NCBI RefSeq assembly: GCF_900142825.1
Contig: NZ_FRCH01000001.1
Coordinates: forward strand, 1,984,001 to 2,048,000
Origin: Rhodanobacter sp. OK091
GTDB taxonomy: Bacteria > Pseudomonadota > Gammaproteobacteria > Xanthomonadales > Rhodanobacteraceae
Reading direction: 5' to 3'
DNA: 64,000 bases
Under the pieces are notes generated by a model that did not search any database, was not told where the DNA came from, and saw nothing but the letters and a program-made list of their open reading frames with translations. Each line of letters opens with the position of its first letter. The first letter of the stretch is position 1. Shown here one piece after another: positions 48,358-57,514 of this stretch. The position numbers were made by a program, and so were the translations under genes.

Positions 48358-49041
48358 TCAGGACACGTCTCGCGAACGCGCCAAAGCGGCGGTGATGGTG
48401 GCCGAGATCATCTTCAGGAACAGCGTGCCCATGCCGGGCTGGAAACGGTCGGGATCATGGCTGCCGATCGCCAGCATGCCGGAGTCGCCCAGCCGCATCA
48501 TCGCGACTGAGCGGATCTCGGTGGCGACCACGCCAAACAGCCGGCCGAGCTTCTCGGCCGACAGTCGCCCGGAGACGGGTTCGTTCTGATCCAGGAACTC
48601 GGCGAACTCCGGCAGGGCTTCGGGTCCGGCTACCTGCTGCAGCCAGGTGGCGCGCGGCAGGTGCGCCTCGTTGCCGAACAGCACCAGACGCACGTGCTCG
48701 GTGTGGAAATCCGCGCTGAGCTTGGCGACCACGCTGCGTGCGGTCACCTCCATCGTGTTCGCGCGCAGCAGCGCCACGGTGAGCGCGTGCACGCGCTCCA
48801 TCAGCTTCTCGTTCTCGGCGGCGATCTCGATTAGCTCGGCCAGCCGGCGTTCCAGCTCGGCGTTCTTGTCGCGCAGGCTCTGCAGCTGATAGACCGCCAG
48901 TGAGGATACGGCGCCCTGCTCGCGCGGCATCGTCAGTTTCGCGGCCAAGTCGGGATATTCGCTGAGGAACTCCGGGTGGCGTTTCAGATAGGCGGCGACC
49001 ACGCGGGCCTGGGTGGCGTCGTCGAGCAGGGTTGCGCTCAT
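48358..49041 (-). CDS. DUF484-family protein
   Basis: The 227-residue protein belongs to the DUF484 family found between dapF and xerC. It has the ARVVAAYLKRHPEFLSEYPDLAAKL opening, a coiled-coil helix (about 50-85) and a GAF-like C-terminal half (about 95-220) with GMLAIGSHDPDRFQPGMG. Its role is not known; being GAF-like, it may sense a small ligand. It is 21 bp before xerC. Confidence 0.9.
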   Translation of the reverse strand: MSATLLDDATQARVVAAYLKRHPEFLSEYPDLAAKLTMPREQGAVSSLAVYQLQSLRDKNAELERRLAELIEIAAENEKLMERVHALTVALLRANTMEVTARSVVAKLSADFHTEHVRLVLFGNEAHLPRATWLQQVAGPEALPEFAEFLDQNEPVSGRLSAEKLGRLFGVVATEIRSVAMMRLGDSGMLAIGSHDPDRFQPGMGTLFLKMISATITAALARSRDVS

Positions 49042-49135
49042 GCGGAGGTATCCTCGAACCGTTACGGGGCGTGCGGAAAGAGCGCGCCGTCTGGCTGGAG
49101 TGTGCGATGGACGCGGTCGCGCTTCAACCGCCGTG

Positions 49136-49984
49136 TCAGGCTTTGTGCGCCGGAACCGTCCATTCGCCCTCGAACGCGAACGCCGCCGGCCCAGTCATCC
49201 ACAGCGGGTGGCCAGGGCCGGCCCAGTCGATCCGCAGCGTGCCGCCGGGCAGTTCCACCTGCACGCGGTCATCGACCTCGCCTCGCTGATGCAGCACGGC
49301 CATGGCCGCGCAGGCCCCGGTGCCGCAGGCCAGCGTCCAGCCAACGCCGCGCTCGTGCACGCGCAGGCGCAGGCGGCCGCGATCGAGTTGCTGCACGAAG
49401 CCGGTGTTGGCGCTCTGCGCAAAGCGCTCATGGCCCGACAGCAGCGGGCCCAGCTGCTCCAGAGCCGGATCGGTCAGATCACCCACGACCACCACCGCAT
49501 GAGGATTGCCCATCGACACCGCGCCGATCTGCAGCGTGTCGGCGCCCACGCGGATTTCATAGCGATCCGCCGCCTGTTCAGCTGCGAACGGAATGCGCGC
49601 CGGCTCGAAGATCGGTTCGCCCATGTCCACGGTGACTTCGTTCGTGCCCAGCAGGCGTACCGTCACCGGCCCGGACGGGCTCTCGATCCTGATGTTGTCG
49701 CCAAGCGCCAGCTCGCCGGCTCGATGCAGCCACGCCGCCACACAGCGCACACCATTGCCGCACTGGCCCGACGGCGATCCATCGGCGTTCCATATGCCGT
49801 AGTAGAACGCACATGTCGGATCGCGCGCGGGCTCCACGCTCAGCAGCTGGTCGAAGCCCACGCCGGTGTGACGATCGGCTAGCGCGCGGATCTGCGCCGC
49901 ATTCAGCGGCATGCCATCGAGCCGACCATCCAGCACGACGAAGTCATTGCCGATGCCGTGCATCTTGGAAAAGCGCAGCTGCAT
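49136..49984 (-). CDS. dapF: diaminopimelate epimerase
   Basis: The 282-residue enzyme converts LL- to meso-diaminopimelate for lysine and peptidoglycan synthesis. The two active-site cysteines are in SGQCGNGVRC and TLACGTGACA; FSKMHGIGNDFVVLD is the usual N-terminus. ATG at 49984 gives this start. The lipoprotein gene lptM is just upstream, and DUF484 and xerC follow. Confidence 0.97.
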   Translation of the reverse strand: MQLRFSKMHGIGNDFVVLDGRLDGMPLNAAQIRALADRHTGVGFDQLLSVEPARDPTCAFYYGIWNADGSPSGQCGNGVRCVAAWLHRAGELALGDNIRIESPSGPVTVRLLGTNEVTVDMGEPIFEPARIPFAAEQAADRYEIRVGADTLQIGAVSMGNPHAVVVVGDLTDPALEQLGPLLSGHERFAQSANTGFVQQLDRGRLRLRVHERGVGWTLACGTGACAAMAVLHQRGEVDDRVQVELPGGTLRIDWAGPGHPLWMTGPAAFAFEGEWTVPAHKA

Positions 49985-49998
49985 GATCGCGCCGTCGC

Positions 49999-50172
49999 TC
50001 AGGGCTGCTGGGCCGCCGGCATGGCGCTGCTGGCGGCAGGGGCCGGCGCTGCCGGTGCCGGAGCGGTTGCCGCCGGCTTGGTCGGCGGCAACGTCAGCGG
50101 GCCCTTGTTGCCGCAACCGGCAAGCGTGGCGACAACGAGACAGAACGGCAGCAGCAGAAGGGATCGGCGCAT
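49999..50172 (-). CDS. lptM: LptM/YifL-type small lipoprotein
   Basis: A 57-residue lipoprotein: signal peptide MRRSLLLLPFCLVVATLAG followed by the lipidated cysteine in LAGCGNKGPLTLP, the exact motif of the YifL/LptM family, and an Ala/Pro-rich tail. LptM helps assemble the LptD lipopolysaccharide translocon in Escherichia coli. ATG at 50172 is favoured over the longer frame because it gives a proper signal peptide. It lies 14 bp before dapF, the same neighbourhood as in Escherichia coli. Confidence 0.9.
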   Translation of the reverse strand: MRRSLLLLPFCLVVATLAGCGNKGPLTLPPTKPAATAPAPAAPAPAASSAMPAAQQP

Positions 50173-50272
50173 GGTGAGGGTTCCTTGAGACGACCGCAGT
50201 ATAACGATGCCTGCGGCGTCGACCGTTATGATGCCGGTACTAATCGCCCACCAAGGCGATGAGGGATTCACG

Positions 50273-50962
50273 ATGGACTGGAGCAAACTGCTACGCCTGC
50301 CGGCAACCGTGCTGCTGTTGCTGGCAACGGTCTTCGCGCTGATCACGCTGGTACAGCTGGTGGTATTGCGCCGGCACCTGCATCACCGCCGCCGGCTGGC
50401 GGCCAGCGGACGTGCGCTGCTGTGTCTGGGTGCTTTTGCGCTCACCTTGCTGCTGGCCGGTGCCGGTTTCGCGCTGCGCGGCTACCGGCTGCTCGGCGAG
50501 GAGGCGCCGATAGTCGATATCGACGCCCGCATCCTGTCGCCGCAACGCTGGGCGCTGGTTCTGACCTGGCCCGACGGCAGCTTTCGGCAAGTCCAGCTGG
50601 CCGGCGATGACTGGCGTGTGGAAGCTGTGGTGCTGAAGTGGAAACTGCCTGCACTGCTGGCCGGCATGCCGCCGCTGTACCGGCTAGATCGTTTGTCCGG
50701 CCGCTACGACGATGCCGCACAGGAAGCCAGCGCGGCACGCACCGTGATCGATTTCGGCGAAGCCGGAGCGTTCGATCTGCGCACCCTCAGCAAGCAATAT
50801 CCGCAATGGCTACCCGAGGTCGATACGGTCTACGGCAGCGGGGCCTTCCTGCCCCTGGTCGATCAAGGCCACTACAGCGTCAGCCTGATGCGTACCGGTG
50901 CATTGGTGGCGCGGCCGGACGAGGCGACCGCACGGCGGATCGGGCAACCGCTGGGCGATTGA
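50273..50962 (+). CDS. conserved membrane protein, unknown
   Basis: The 229-residue protein has two N-terminal membrane helices (about 9-30 and 43-68), then a periplasmic domain of about 160 residues rich in charged and aromatic residues (WPDGSFRQVQLAGDDW). GAGG lies before the ATG at 50273. I know similar proteins only as 'cation/multidrug efflux pump' annotations in Xanthomonadales, which the layout (two helices) does not support. It is divergent from lptM. Confidence 0.65.
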   Translation: MDWSKLLRLPATVLLLLATVFALITLVQLVVLRRHLHHRRRLAASGRALLCLGAFALTLLLAGAGFALRGYRLLGEEAPIVDIDARILSPQRWALVLTWPDGSFRQVQLAGDDWRVEAVVLKWKLPALLAGMPPLYRLDRLSGRYDDAAQEASAARTVIDFGEAGAFDLRTLSKQYPQWLPEVDTVYGSGAFLPLVDQGHYSVSLMRTGALVARPDEATARRIGQPLGD

Positions 50963-50999
50963 GCCGCTGGGCCGACGCCTGTCTCCGGCCGCGACGGGT

Positions 51000-51542
51000 T
51001 CATGCAAGCAGTTTCTCGTAGCGCCAACCATCTGCGCCGTCCTGGTAGTAGCCCGCCAGTGCGCCGATACGTCGATAGCCGAGGCGTTCGTAGAGTTTGA
51101 TCGCACTGTGGTTGTCGGTGCGCACTTCCAACCGCAGCGCGCGGCAGCGACGCTGCCGGGCGGCGGCTTCGGTGGCTTCGAGCAGTGCGGAGCCAACACC
51201 TTTGCCGCGTGCCTCGGGCTGGGTGGCCAGCGAGTACAGCCGCGCCACGCCGCTGCCTTTGCGGAAGAACAGCACGGCGGTGCCGAGAAAGTTGCGGTGA
51301 TTCGCGCTGGCCACCAGTACCAGCGCGGAGTCGCTGTCGAGATGGCGACGGTACTGCTCGCGGCTCATGCGGTCGCTGTCGAAGGTGCGGTCCTCCAGAG
51401 TCACCAGGTCATCGAGGTCGGATGTTTCAGCGCGGCGGACGCGCACGCTGGCGGTAGCGGGAAGTGGGTGCATGCCGGACTTGGGAATCCTGCGCTGCGC
51501 ATCGCGCGGCGTCGTGGGGCAGAGGGGTGGGGTGATCGACAC
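51000..51542 (-). CDS. GNAT-family N-acetyltransferase (RimI-like)
   Basis: The protein is a GNAT acetyltransferase with RRAETSDLDDLVTLEDRTFD at the start of the domain and LATQPEARGKGVGSALLEA as the acetyl-CoA loop (motif A), then NHSAIKLYERLGYRRIG. The annotated start at 51542 gives 180 residues; ATG at 51473 (MHPLPATAS) would give 157 and is equally possible. It is divergent from the ATP-grasp gene at 51727. In other bacteria an RLAN ATP-grasp ligase is often paired with a GNAT protein, which fits here. Confidence 0.85.
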   Translation of the reverse strand: MSITPPLCPTTPRDAQRRIPKSGMHPLPATASVRVRRAETSDLDDLVTLEDRTFDSDRMSREQYRRHLDSDSALVLVASANHRNFLGTAVLFFRKGSGVARLYSLATQPEARGKGVGSALLEATEAAARQRRCRALRLEVRTDNHSAIKLYERLGYRRIGALAGYYQDGADGWRYEKLLA

Positions 51543-51726
51543 GCGCGGACTCTAGCAGCCGTTGCCGGCAAGAGCCCGTAGTTTTTGATACGGTCGGATG
51601 TCGTTTAGTCGAGCTTCAGCGCTTTCGCTTGTGCAACGGCGGCCCTGTGCCAAACTGCGCGACTCGTGTATTCCGCTCTGCCGCCGCAGGGCCTTCCCGC
51701 CGCAGCTGCATCGCCTGAGTGGTGTC

Positions 51727-53214
51727 ATGACCCGTCTGGTCATCGTTGTCGAAAAAGCCTCCGACTGGAGTTCGTACTACCCGTCCGTCGACGTGATGAG
51801 CGCGATGGATTACCTGCGCGAGCCGGTTGGCGGCGACGACGAACGCACCCACGTCATCAATCTGTGCCGCAGCTACAAGTATCTGGGCACCGGTTACTAC
51901 GTGTCGTTGCTGGCCGAAGCGCGCGGGCACAAGGTGATGCCGTCGGTACGCACGGTGAACGACCTGCGCCGGCGCTCGCTGTACGGCGTCGACATCGATG
52001 ACCTCAACCAGAAGCTGACTCATTTCCTGCCGGCCGGCGGCCGTGACACCACCGACTTCGGCATCCTTGTCTACTTCGGCGAGACCGCCTACCCGGCGCT
52101 GCAGGATCTGGCGCGGCAGGTGTTCGAATCTTTCCCTTGCCCGCTGCTGCGCATCGAGTTCGAGCGCGACCGCGTGTGGCAGGTCAGCGCGATCAAGCCG
52201 GTCGGCCTGCAGACGCTGGACGACGCACAGGAAGATGCGTTCGCAGAGGAGCTCGACCGCTTTTCCAAGAAGCTGTGGCGCAAGCCGCGCGCGCGCAAGC
52301 TATACCGCTACGACATCGCCATGCTGGTCGATCCGGCCGAGCAGATGCCGCCGTCGAACAAGAAAGCGCTGAAGGCGTTCGTCGCGGCCGGCAAGGAGCT
52401 CGGCATCGAGGTCGATCCGATCGGCAAGAACGACTACCAGCGCCTGGCCGAGTACGACGGCCTGTTCATCCGCGAGACCACCGCCAGCGACAACCACACC
52501 TACCGCTTCGCGCATCGCGCGGAGAAGGAAGGCATGGTGGTGATCGACGATCCGACTTCGATCCTGCGCTGTACCAACAAGATCTTCCTCAACGATTTGA
52601 TGGTGTCGCGCAAGCTCGCGGTGCCGCGTACGGAGATCCTCTACCGCGACGACAGCAAGGGTATGAAGGACGTTGTTGCCAAGCTTGGCTTTCCGCTAGT
52701 GCTGAAGATCCCCGACGGCTCGTTCTCGCGCGGCGTTGTCAAGGTGGAAGACGAAGAAGCGCTGGCGCAGGCGGCCAGCAGCCTGTTCCAGCACAGCGCG
52801 CTGCTATTGGCACAGGAATACGTCTACACCGAATTCGACTGGCGCATCGGTGTGCTCAATCGCGAACCGTTGTATGCGTGCAAGTACTACATGTCGCGCG
52901 GCCACTGGCAGATCTACAACCACGGCGCCAAAGGCACCGCGAAATCCGGTGGTTTCGAAACGATCGCGGTGAACGATGCGCCAGCTGAAGTGGTCAAGCT
53001 GGCACTGAAGGCGACCCAGCCGATTGGCGATGGGCTGTACGGTGTCGACCTGAAGCAGGTCGGCAATAAGCCGCCGGTGGTGATCGAGGTGAACGACAAC
53101 CCGTCGATCGATGCCGGCGTCGAGGACGCTCATCTGGGCAATGAACTGTATCTGCGCGTCATGCAGGAGTTCCTGCGGCGGATGGAGCGCAAGCGGCAAG
53201 GCGTCGCGGGCTGA
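51727..53214 (+). CDS. RimK-type ATP-grasp ligase with RLAN N-terminal domain
   Basis: The 495-residue protein has an N-terminal RLAN-type domain (about 1-150; VEKASDWSSYYPS, NLCRSYKYLGTGYYVSLLAE) and a C-terminal RimK-like ATP-grasp (about 240-490; SILRCTNKIFLNDLM, FPLVLKIPDGSFSRGVVKV, VVIEVNDNPSIDAGVE with metal-binding residues). ATP-grasp ligases of this type form amide bonds between a carboxyl and an amine; the substrate is unknown. ATG at 51727 is the usual start for the family. It is divergent from a GNAT acetyltransferase gene, suggesting they act together. Confidence 0.88.
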   Translation: MTRLVIVVEKASDWSSYYPSVDVMSAMDYLREPVGGDDERTHVINLCRSYKYLGTGYYVSLLAEARGHKVMPSVRTVNDLRRRSLYGVDIDDLNQKLTHFLPAGGRDTTDFGILVYFGETAYPALQDLARQVFESFPCPLLRIEFERDRVWQVSAIKPVGLQTLDDAQEDAFAEELDRFSKKLWRKPRARKLYRYDIAMLVDPAEQMPPSNKKALKAFVAAGKELGIEVDPIGKNDYQRLAEYDGLFIRETTASDNHTYRFAHRAEKEGMVVIDDPTSILRCTNKIFLNDLMVSRKLAVPRTEILYRDDSKGMKDVVAKLGFPLVLKIPDGSFSRGVVKVEDEEALAQAASSLFQHSALLLAQEYVYTEFDWRIGVLNREPLYACKYYMSRGHWQIYNHGAKGTAKSGGFETIAVNDAPAEVVKLALKATQPIGDGLYGVDLKQVGNKPPVVIEVNDNPSIDAGVEDAHLGNELYLRVMQEFLRRMERKRQGVAG

Positions 53215-53268
53215 TCGCCCCGTTCCCCTTCTCGCCGGCAAGTGACGGGGGCTCGCTTTGCCGAAAGC

Positions 53269-53526
53269 TCAATGCCAGATCGCGGAATGCGGTGCACGTC
53301 GCCGCAACCGGCACAACGCCAGCAGTCGGCGCGGCAGCGCCGGCTCCAGCACCAGCAATACGGCCAGCGGTGCGCCTATCAGCCAGAAGGCCGGCGTCCA
53401 ACCGAGCAGTTCGGTGCGTGGCGGAACCACGGTGGTCAACAGCAACGCACCGCCACCCAGCAGCCACAGCATGGCAGCGCCGAGCAAGCGTTGGTGATGC
53501 GGGGAAGATAGGGTTGGTGTGTGCAT
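53269..53526 (-). CDS. small membrane protein, unknown
   Basis: The 85-residue protein has two hydrophobic helices (about 17-35 and 45-62) and an arginine-rich C-terminus (PRRLLALCRLRRRAPHSAIWH). No family is clear. It converges with the ATP-grasp gene, 54 bp apart. It is a plausible small inner-membrane protein, supported by helix pattern and by staying open in this GC-rich region. Confidence 0.6.
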   Translation of the reverse strand: MHTPTLSSPHHQRLLGAAMLWLLGGGALLLTTVVPPRTELLGWTPAFWLIGAPLAVLLVLEPALPRRLLALCRLRRRAPHSAIWH

Positions 53527-53605
53527 GGCAGTGTCCTTGCGATGGCGATGGCCGTAAATTGCGCGGTTGTCATCTCACAGGCTGCGACTTGTTTGCTGTT
53601 GTCTG

Positions 53606-53679
53606 TGTGGGAGCGACTCAGTCGCGACGCCCCTGCTGTTCTCGCGGCGAGAACTGTCGCGGCTGAAGCCGCTCCCACA
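53606..53679. repeat. inverted REP-type repeat pair
   Basis: TGTGGGAGCGACTCAGTCGC and, inverted, GCGGCTGAAGCCGCTCCCACA bracket a short spacer. Each half is itself a small palindrome. The GTAGGAGCGGC-type sequence is the usual form of REP elements in Xanthomonadales and Pseudomonas. It lies between the small membrane gene and aroE. Confidence 0.8.
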
Positions 53680-53783
53680 GAGAGCCGGCTTTCCTTGTGC
53701 GACGAATCTCGCAAAAGCTTCGGCCTGTAGAATGCATGCCAGCACGCCCGTCGCGGCGCCAGTCATCCTGCAGGGAATCCCGC

Positions 53784-54614
53784 ATGCAACCCGCCCAGTT
53801 CGCCGTATTCGGCCATCCGATCGGCCACAGCTTGTCGCCGCAAATCCACCGCGCCTTCGCGCAGCAGTTTGGTATCGAGCTCGACTACCGCACGATCGAT
53901 GCGATGCCGGCCGACTTTGCCGCGGCGGTACAGCGCTTCTTCGTGGAGGGTGGCCGCGGCGCGAATGTGACGTTGCCGCACAAGGCCGCTGCTTTTGCAT
54001 TGGCGGATACGCGCAGCGAAGCGGCCACTCGTGCCGGCAGCGCAAACGTACTGACGCGGCTGACCGATGGTCGGCTGGCTGCGCACAACACCGATGGTGC
54101 AGGCATGGTGCGCGATCTGACCGAGCGTCACGACATGGACCTGCGCGGTCACACCGCATTGCTGCTCGGTGCCGGCGGTGCCGCGCATGGCGTGGCGTGG
54201 AACCTGCTGGATGCCGGCGTGGAGACGCTGACCATCGTCAACCGCTCGCCGGAAGCAGCCGATGCGCTGGCCGACGCAATCGGCGAACCGGCGCGCGCGC
54301 ATACCCGCTACTGGGAAGATCTGGCCAACATCGGCAGCTACGACCTGATCGTCAACGCGACCTCGGCCGGCGTGCTGGGCGTGTCGCTGCAACTGCCGTT
54401 CTCGCTGATCGGCGCCCGCGCGCTGTGCTACGACCTGTCCTACGGCGCAGCGGCCGGCAGTTTCCTGGCGTGGGCGAAAACGGCCGGCGCGCGCTACGCG
54501 TTCGACGGCCTGGGCATGCTGGTGGAAACCGCCGCCGATGCGTTCGAGCTCTGGCATGGCCGGCGGCCGGATACCGAGCCGGTCTATCAATCGCTGCGAC
54601 GCCAGCCCGCTTGA
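53784..54614 (+). CDS. aroE: shikimate dehydrogenase
   Basis: The 276-residue enzyme reduces 3-dehydroshikimate with NADPH in the shikimate pathway. [17 protein letters not shown] and [12 protein letters not shown] (catalytic lysine) lie at the N-terminus; [20 protein letters not shown] is the NADP-binding loop, with NRSPEAA following. ATG at 53784 gives the usual start. Its stop overlaps the TTG start of the cysteine-cluster gene. Confidence 0.97.
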   Translation: MQPAQFAVFGHPIGHSLSPQIHRAFAQQFGIELDYRTIDAMPADFAAAVQRFFVEGGRGANVTLPHKAAAFALADTRSEAATRAGSANVLTRLTDGRLAAHNTDGAGMVRDLTERHDMDLRGHTALLLGAGGAAHGVAWNLLDAGVETLTIVNRSPEAADALADAIGEPARAHTRYWEDLANIGSYDLIVNATSAGVLGVSLQLPFSLIGARALCYDLSYGAAAGSFLAWAKTAGARYAFDGLGMLVETAADAFELWHGRRPDTEPVYQSLRRQPA

Positions 54615-54877
54615 GCGGGCTGGCCTGCCGGGCCGGCTGCGGCGCCTGCTGCATCGCGCCGTCGATCAGTTCGCCGATCCCGGGCATGCCGAACGGCAAG
54701 CCCGCCGGCGTGCGTTGTGTACAGCTGACCGAGGACAACCGCTGCGCGATCTTCGGCGATCCGCGCCGGCCGGCAGTATGCGCGAGCTTGCAGCCCGAAC
54801 CGGCAATGTGCGGCACCGATCGAGTGCATGCGCTGGCATGGCTCGCGCGGCTGGAGACGGCGACTTCCGGCGCCTGA
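54611..54877 (+). CDS. YkgJ-type cysteine-cluster protein
   Basis: The 88-residue protein (TTG start, [20 protein letters not shown]) has the cysteine pattern C-x3-C-x2-CC followed by [22 protein letters not shown], which is that of YkgJ zinc- or iron-chelating domain proteins. The TTG overlaps the aroE stop (TTGA), so it is probably translated with aroE. I saw this only by reading the third frame; the start is the best available. A longer frame reading through aroE exists but is a shadow. Confidence 0.8.
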   Translation: MSGLACRAGCGACCIAPSISSPIPGMPNGKPAGVRCVQLTEDNRCAIFGDPRRPAVCASLQPEPAMCGTDRVHALAWLARLETATSGA

Positions 54878-54986
54878 ATCGGGGCCCCGTGCCGAAGGTG
54901 CGCATTTGGACGGCTGTTTACCCCACGCGAAACGGAGGCGTGCTAGCGTCGAACGACAGGGGGCACCATCACTTGGGGATTTGCGT

Positions 54987-56759
54987 ATGTTGCCGAAAAG
55001 GTTCACTCGTCGTGGCCTGGTTTTCGCCGGGCTGTCTTTCGTGTTTGCCGGCAGCGCGTTCAACGCAGCTGCGGTAACTGATCCGATAGGTTCCACCAAC
55101 GTCACCGTGGCCGACCCCACCGTGCCGCGGCCGCCAGGCACACCTTGCGTGGTGCAATTGTTCAGCGGTCTGACCTTCACCGATTTCAACACGCGCCCGT
55201 ATACCTATACGCCGCCCACCGGCTGTGGCACGCATTGGGCCAAGGTGGTGCTGGAGGCGGATTTCTCGGTCACTGCCGGACGCCAGTTCGACCGTACCGC
55301 CACGTTGTGGCTGGGCGGGGTCAACCTGTATTTCGGCACCACCCAGGAGCCCTCGGCAGCAGTCGCGCCGAGCTGGCACGTCGAACGCGATCTTACCGAC
55401 TACAGCGCCTTGCTGCGGCAGGCCGGCAACGGTCAGGCGGTCATAGGCAATATCGTCAACGGCACCTATACCGGCGTGATCGGTGGCAGCGCGCGGTTGC
55501 TGTTCTATCCCGCTTCGCCCAGCGCACCCGCGGCGAAAGCGCCCGATGCGATCTATCCGCTGGGCAGCGATGCGGTGGGCAATACCGTCGCGCTGGGCAA
55601 CTCCGACAGCCAGCTGGTGAAGGCGCTCAGCTTGCCGCGCAATGTCGAGCGCGCCTATCTCGACGTGTTCGTGCAGAGCCAGAACGCCGATGAGTTCTGG
55701 TACACCTGCGTGCCCGATCAATATGCCGCCCAGGTACAGGAATGCGGCGGCGGCAATTTCCGCGAGGCCGAGGTCAGCATCGACGGTCAGCCGGCCGGCG
55801 TGGCACCGGTGTATCCGTGGATCTACACCGGCGGCATCGATCCTTATCTGTGGCGGCCGACCCCCGGCGTGCAGACGCTGAATTTCATGCCGTACCGGGT
55901 CGATCTCTCGCCGTTCGCGGGAGTGCTCAGCGACGGTGCGCCGCATCAGGTCGCGGTGAACGTCGCGGGCGCCAACAACTACTTCTCCGCCACGGCCAGT
56001 CTGCTGGTGTATCTGGATCCGCACGTGAAGCAGGTCAGCGGACAGATCGAGCGCAATACGCTGGTCGATCAACCGCCGACACCGACGATCAGCGATACCT
56101 TGGTTACCGATGCCTCCGGCAATATCACCGGCGACATCAACACCAACCTCAGCCGCCATTTCATCATCCAGGGCTATGCCAACACGTCGCACGGCCGCGT
56201 GCACAACAAGGTCGAACAGACGGTGGGCTTTGCCGATACTCAGGGCTTCACCATCAATGCCACCACCTACCGGCAGGTGAGCGATCAGCTCACCTCGGTC
56301 AGCAGCAGCAGCCAGAGCAGCGTCGGTGCTTTCGTCATCAGCAAATATAGCGAGCAGCTGAGCTACCCGCTGCACGTGGACTTCACCCAGCAGGTGGCTG
56401 CCGACGGCAGCTTCGCGCTGGCCACCGTGGTGCACCAGAATTACGCGAAGCACGGTGAGCATCAGTTGTTCGGCATCACGCTGTACTCGGCCAATGTGAA
56501 CGACACGGTGGACAGTGGCGATACGCTGAACTTCGATGCCAGCGGACACCTGACCAGCCATACCGGCCAGCACAGCACGCAGGCGTTCGCATTCGGCGAT
56601 TCGCTGGGTGGTTGCTACCGCCGCAACGTAGGCACGCTGAGCGGCGTGGTGACCAGCTACGACAGCGGCAACGGTTGCCCCAACAACCAGAACAGCGTGC
56701 TCTGGTTCAGCCATCCGGACGGCTCGCCCGACGGCGGCAATGCCGTGCTGGGTTGGTGA
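54987..56759 (+). CDS. secreted PNGase A-like peptide amidase family protein
   Basis: The 590-residue protein has a signal peptide (about 1-28, AFNAAA cut) and then the PNGase A (peptide-N4-asparagine amidase A) layout: PRPPGTPCVVQLFSGLTF and THWAKVVLEADFSVTAGRQFDRTATLWLGGVNLY, RDLTDYSALLR and NGTYTGVIGGSARLLFYP. In plants and fungi this family removes N-glycans from glycoproteins; in bacteria its substrate is less clear. ATG at 54987 puts the signal peptide first. It is 110 bp after the YkgJ gene. No secretion-system genes are nearby. Confidence 0.85.
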   Translation: MLPKRFTRRGLVFAGLSFVFAGSAFNAAAVTDPIGSTNVTVADPTVPRPPGTPCVVQLFSGLTFTDFNTRPYTYTPPTGCGTHWAKVVLEADFSVTAGRQFDRTATLWLGGVNLYFGTTQEPSAAVAPSWHVERDLTDYSALLRQAGNGQAVIGNIVNGTYTGVIGGSARLLFYPASPSAPAAKAPDAIYPLGSDAVGNTVALGNSDSQLVKALSLPRNVERAYLDVFVQSQNADEFWYTCVPDQYAAQVQECGGGNFREAEVSIDGQPAGVAPVYPWIYTGGIDPYLWRPTPGVQTLNFMPYRVDLSPFAGVLSDGAPHQVAVNVAGANNYFSATASLLVYLDPHVKQVSGQIERNTLVDQPPTPTISDTLVTDASGNITGDINTNLSRHFIIQGYANTSHGRVHNKVEQTVGFADTQGFTINATTYRQVSDQLTSVSSSSQSSVGAFVISKYSEQLSYPLHVDFTQQVAADGSFALATVVHQNYAKHGEHQLFGITLYSANVNDTVDSGDTLNFDASGHLTSHTGQHSTQAFAFGDSLGGCYRRNVGTLSGVVTSYDSGNGCPNNQNSVLWFSHPDGSPDGGNAVLGW

Positions 56760-56918
56760 GTTGAGTGGATGAATGTCGCCGTCGTCACCTTGGCCGGTGG
56801 CGACGTCGACGTCGTGCAACATGATTGACACATGGCGTGGCTACCGTGGCGGCATCCGCTGGGGGCGTGCCGAGGGCGGCAACTTCCGCGCGCGGCCGAA
56901 CGCCATGCAGCAGGTGCC

Positions 56919-57470
56919 ATGTTTCGTTTTCTCTCCGTTGCGCCGCGTCGCAGCGCGCTTGTTCTCGTTTCGCTGCTGATACTGGTCGCCGCCGGCGGCA
57001 TCTTCTGGTACAGCCACGCCACCGCAACCGCATCGTCGAACGACTCCCTGTCATCACTCGATCACGCGGCAGGTGGGTCCGCTGACGACGCGCAGAGCGG
57101 CACCCACATTCTGCTGGGACTGGCACGCGACGCGATGCACGACAACCGCCTGATCGCACCGGCTGGCAGCAATGCGTGGGAGTTCTACCTCAGCGTGCTG
57201 CAGCTGGAACCGAACGACCCGACGGCCCGGGATGCGCTGCGCGAATCCTTTCCGCGTGCCGCAGTGGAAATCGAGCGCAGCATCAATCAGAACGAGCTGG
57301 ACGAAGCGCGTCGCGAAATCGACCTGCTGCGCGAGTTCGACCGCGACAACTTCACGCTGGCCCTGCTTGGCGGCAAACTTTCCGCCGCACGCAACATCGA
57401 AACGAAGCGGCATGAAGCGGAAGCCGAGCGCATCCAGCAAGAGGCCATCGCGGGTGCGTCGGGCAAATGA
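56919..57470 (+). CDS. membrane-anchored protein, unknown
   Basis: The 183-residue protein has one N-terminal helix (about 10-30, SALVLVSLLILVAAGGIFWY) and a mostly helical, acidic extracytoplasmic part with HILLGLARDAMHDNRL and WEFYLSVLQLEPNDPTARDALRES. The pattern recalls TPR-like helices, but I cannot name a family. ATG at 56919 is chosen to put the helix first. It lies between the PNGase A-like gene and the divergent-facing carbonic anhydrase gene. Confidence 0.6.
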   Translation: MFRFLSVAPRRSALVLVSLLILVAAGGIFWYSHATATASSNDSLSSLDHAAGGSADDAQSGTHILLGLARDAMHDNRLIAPAGSNAWEFYLSVLQLEPNDPTARDALRESFPRAAVEIERSINQNELDEARREIDLLREFDRDNFTLALLGGKLSAARNIETKRHEAEAERIQQEAIAGASGK

Positions 57471-57514
57471 TGGCGCGAAGGTAGCAGCAGCGCGCGGAGC
57501 GCGGAGCTACGCCA

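Noticed and set aside
53567-54610. Long third-frame reading through aroE up to the cysteine-cluster gene
   Set aside because: Only the part after 54611 has a family pattern; the earlier part is a shadow of aroE.
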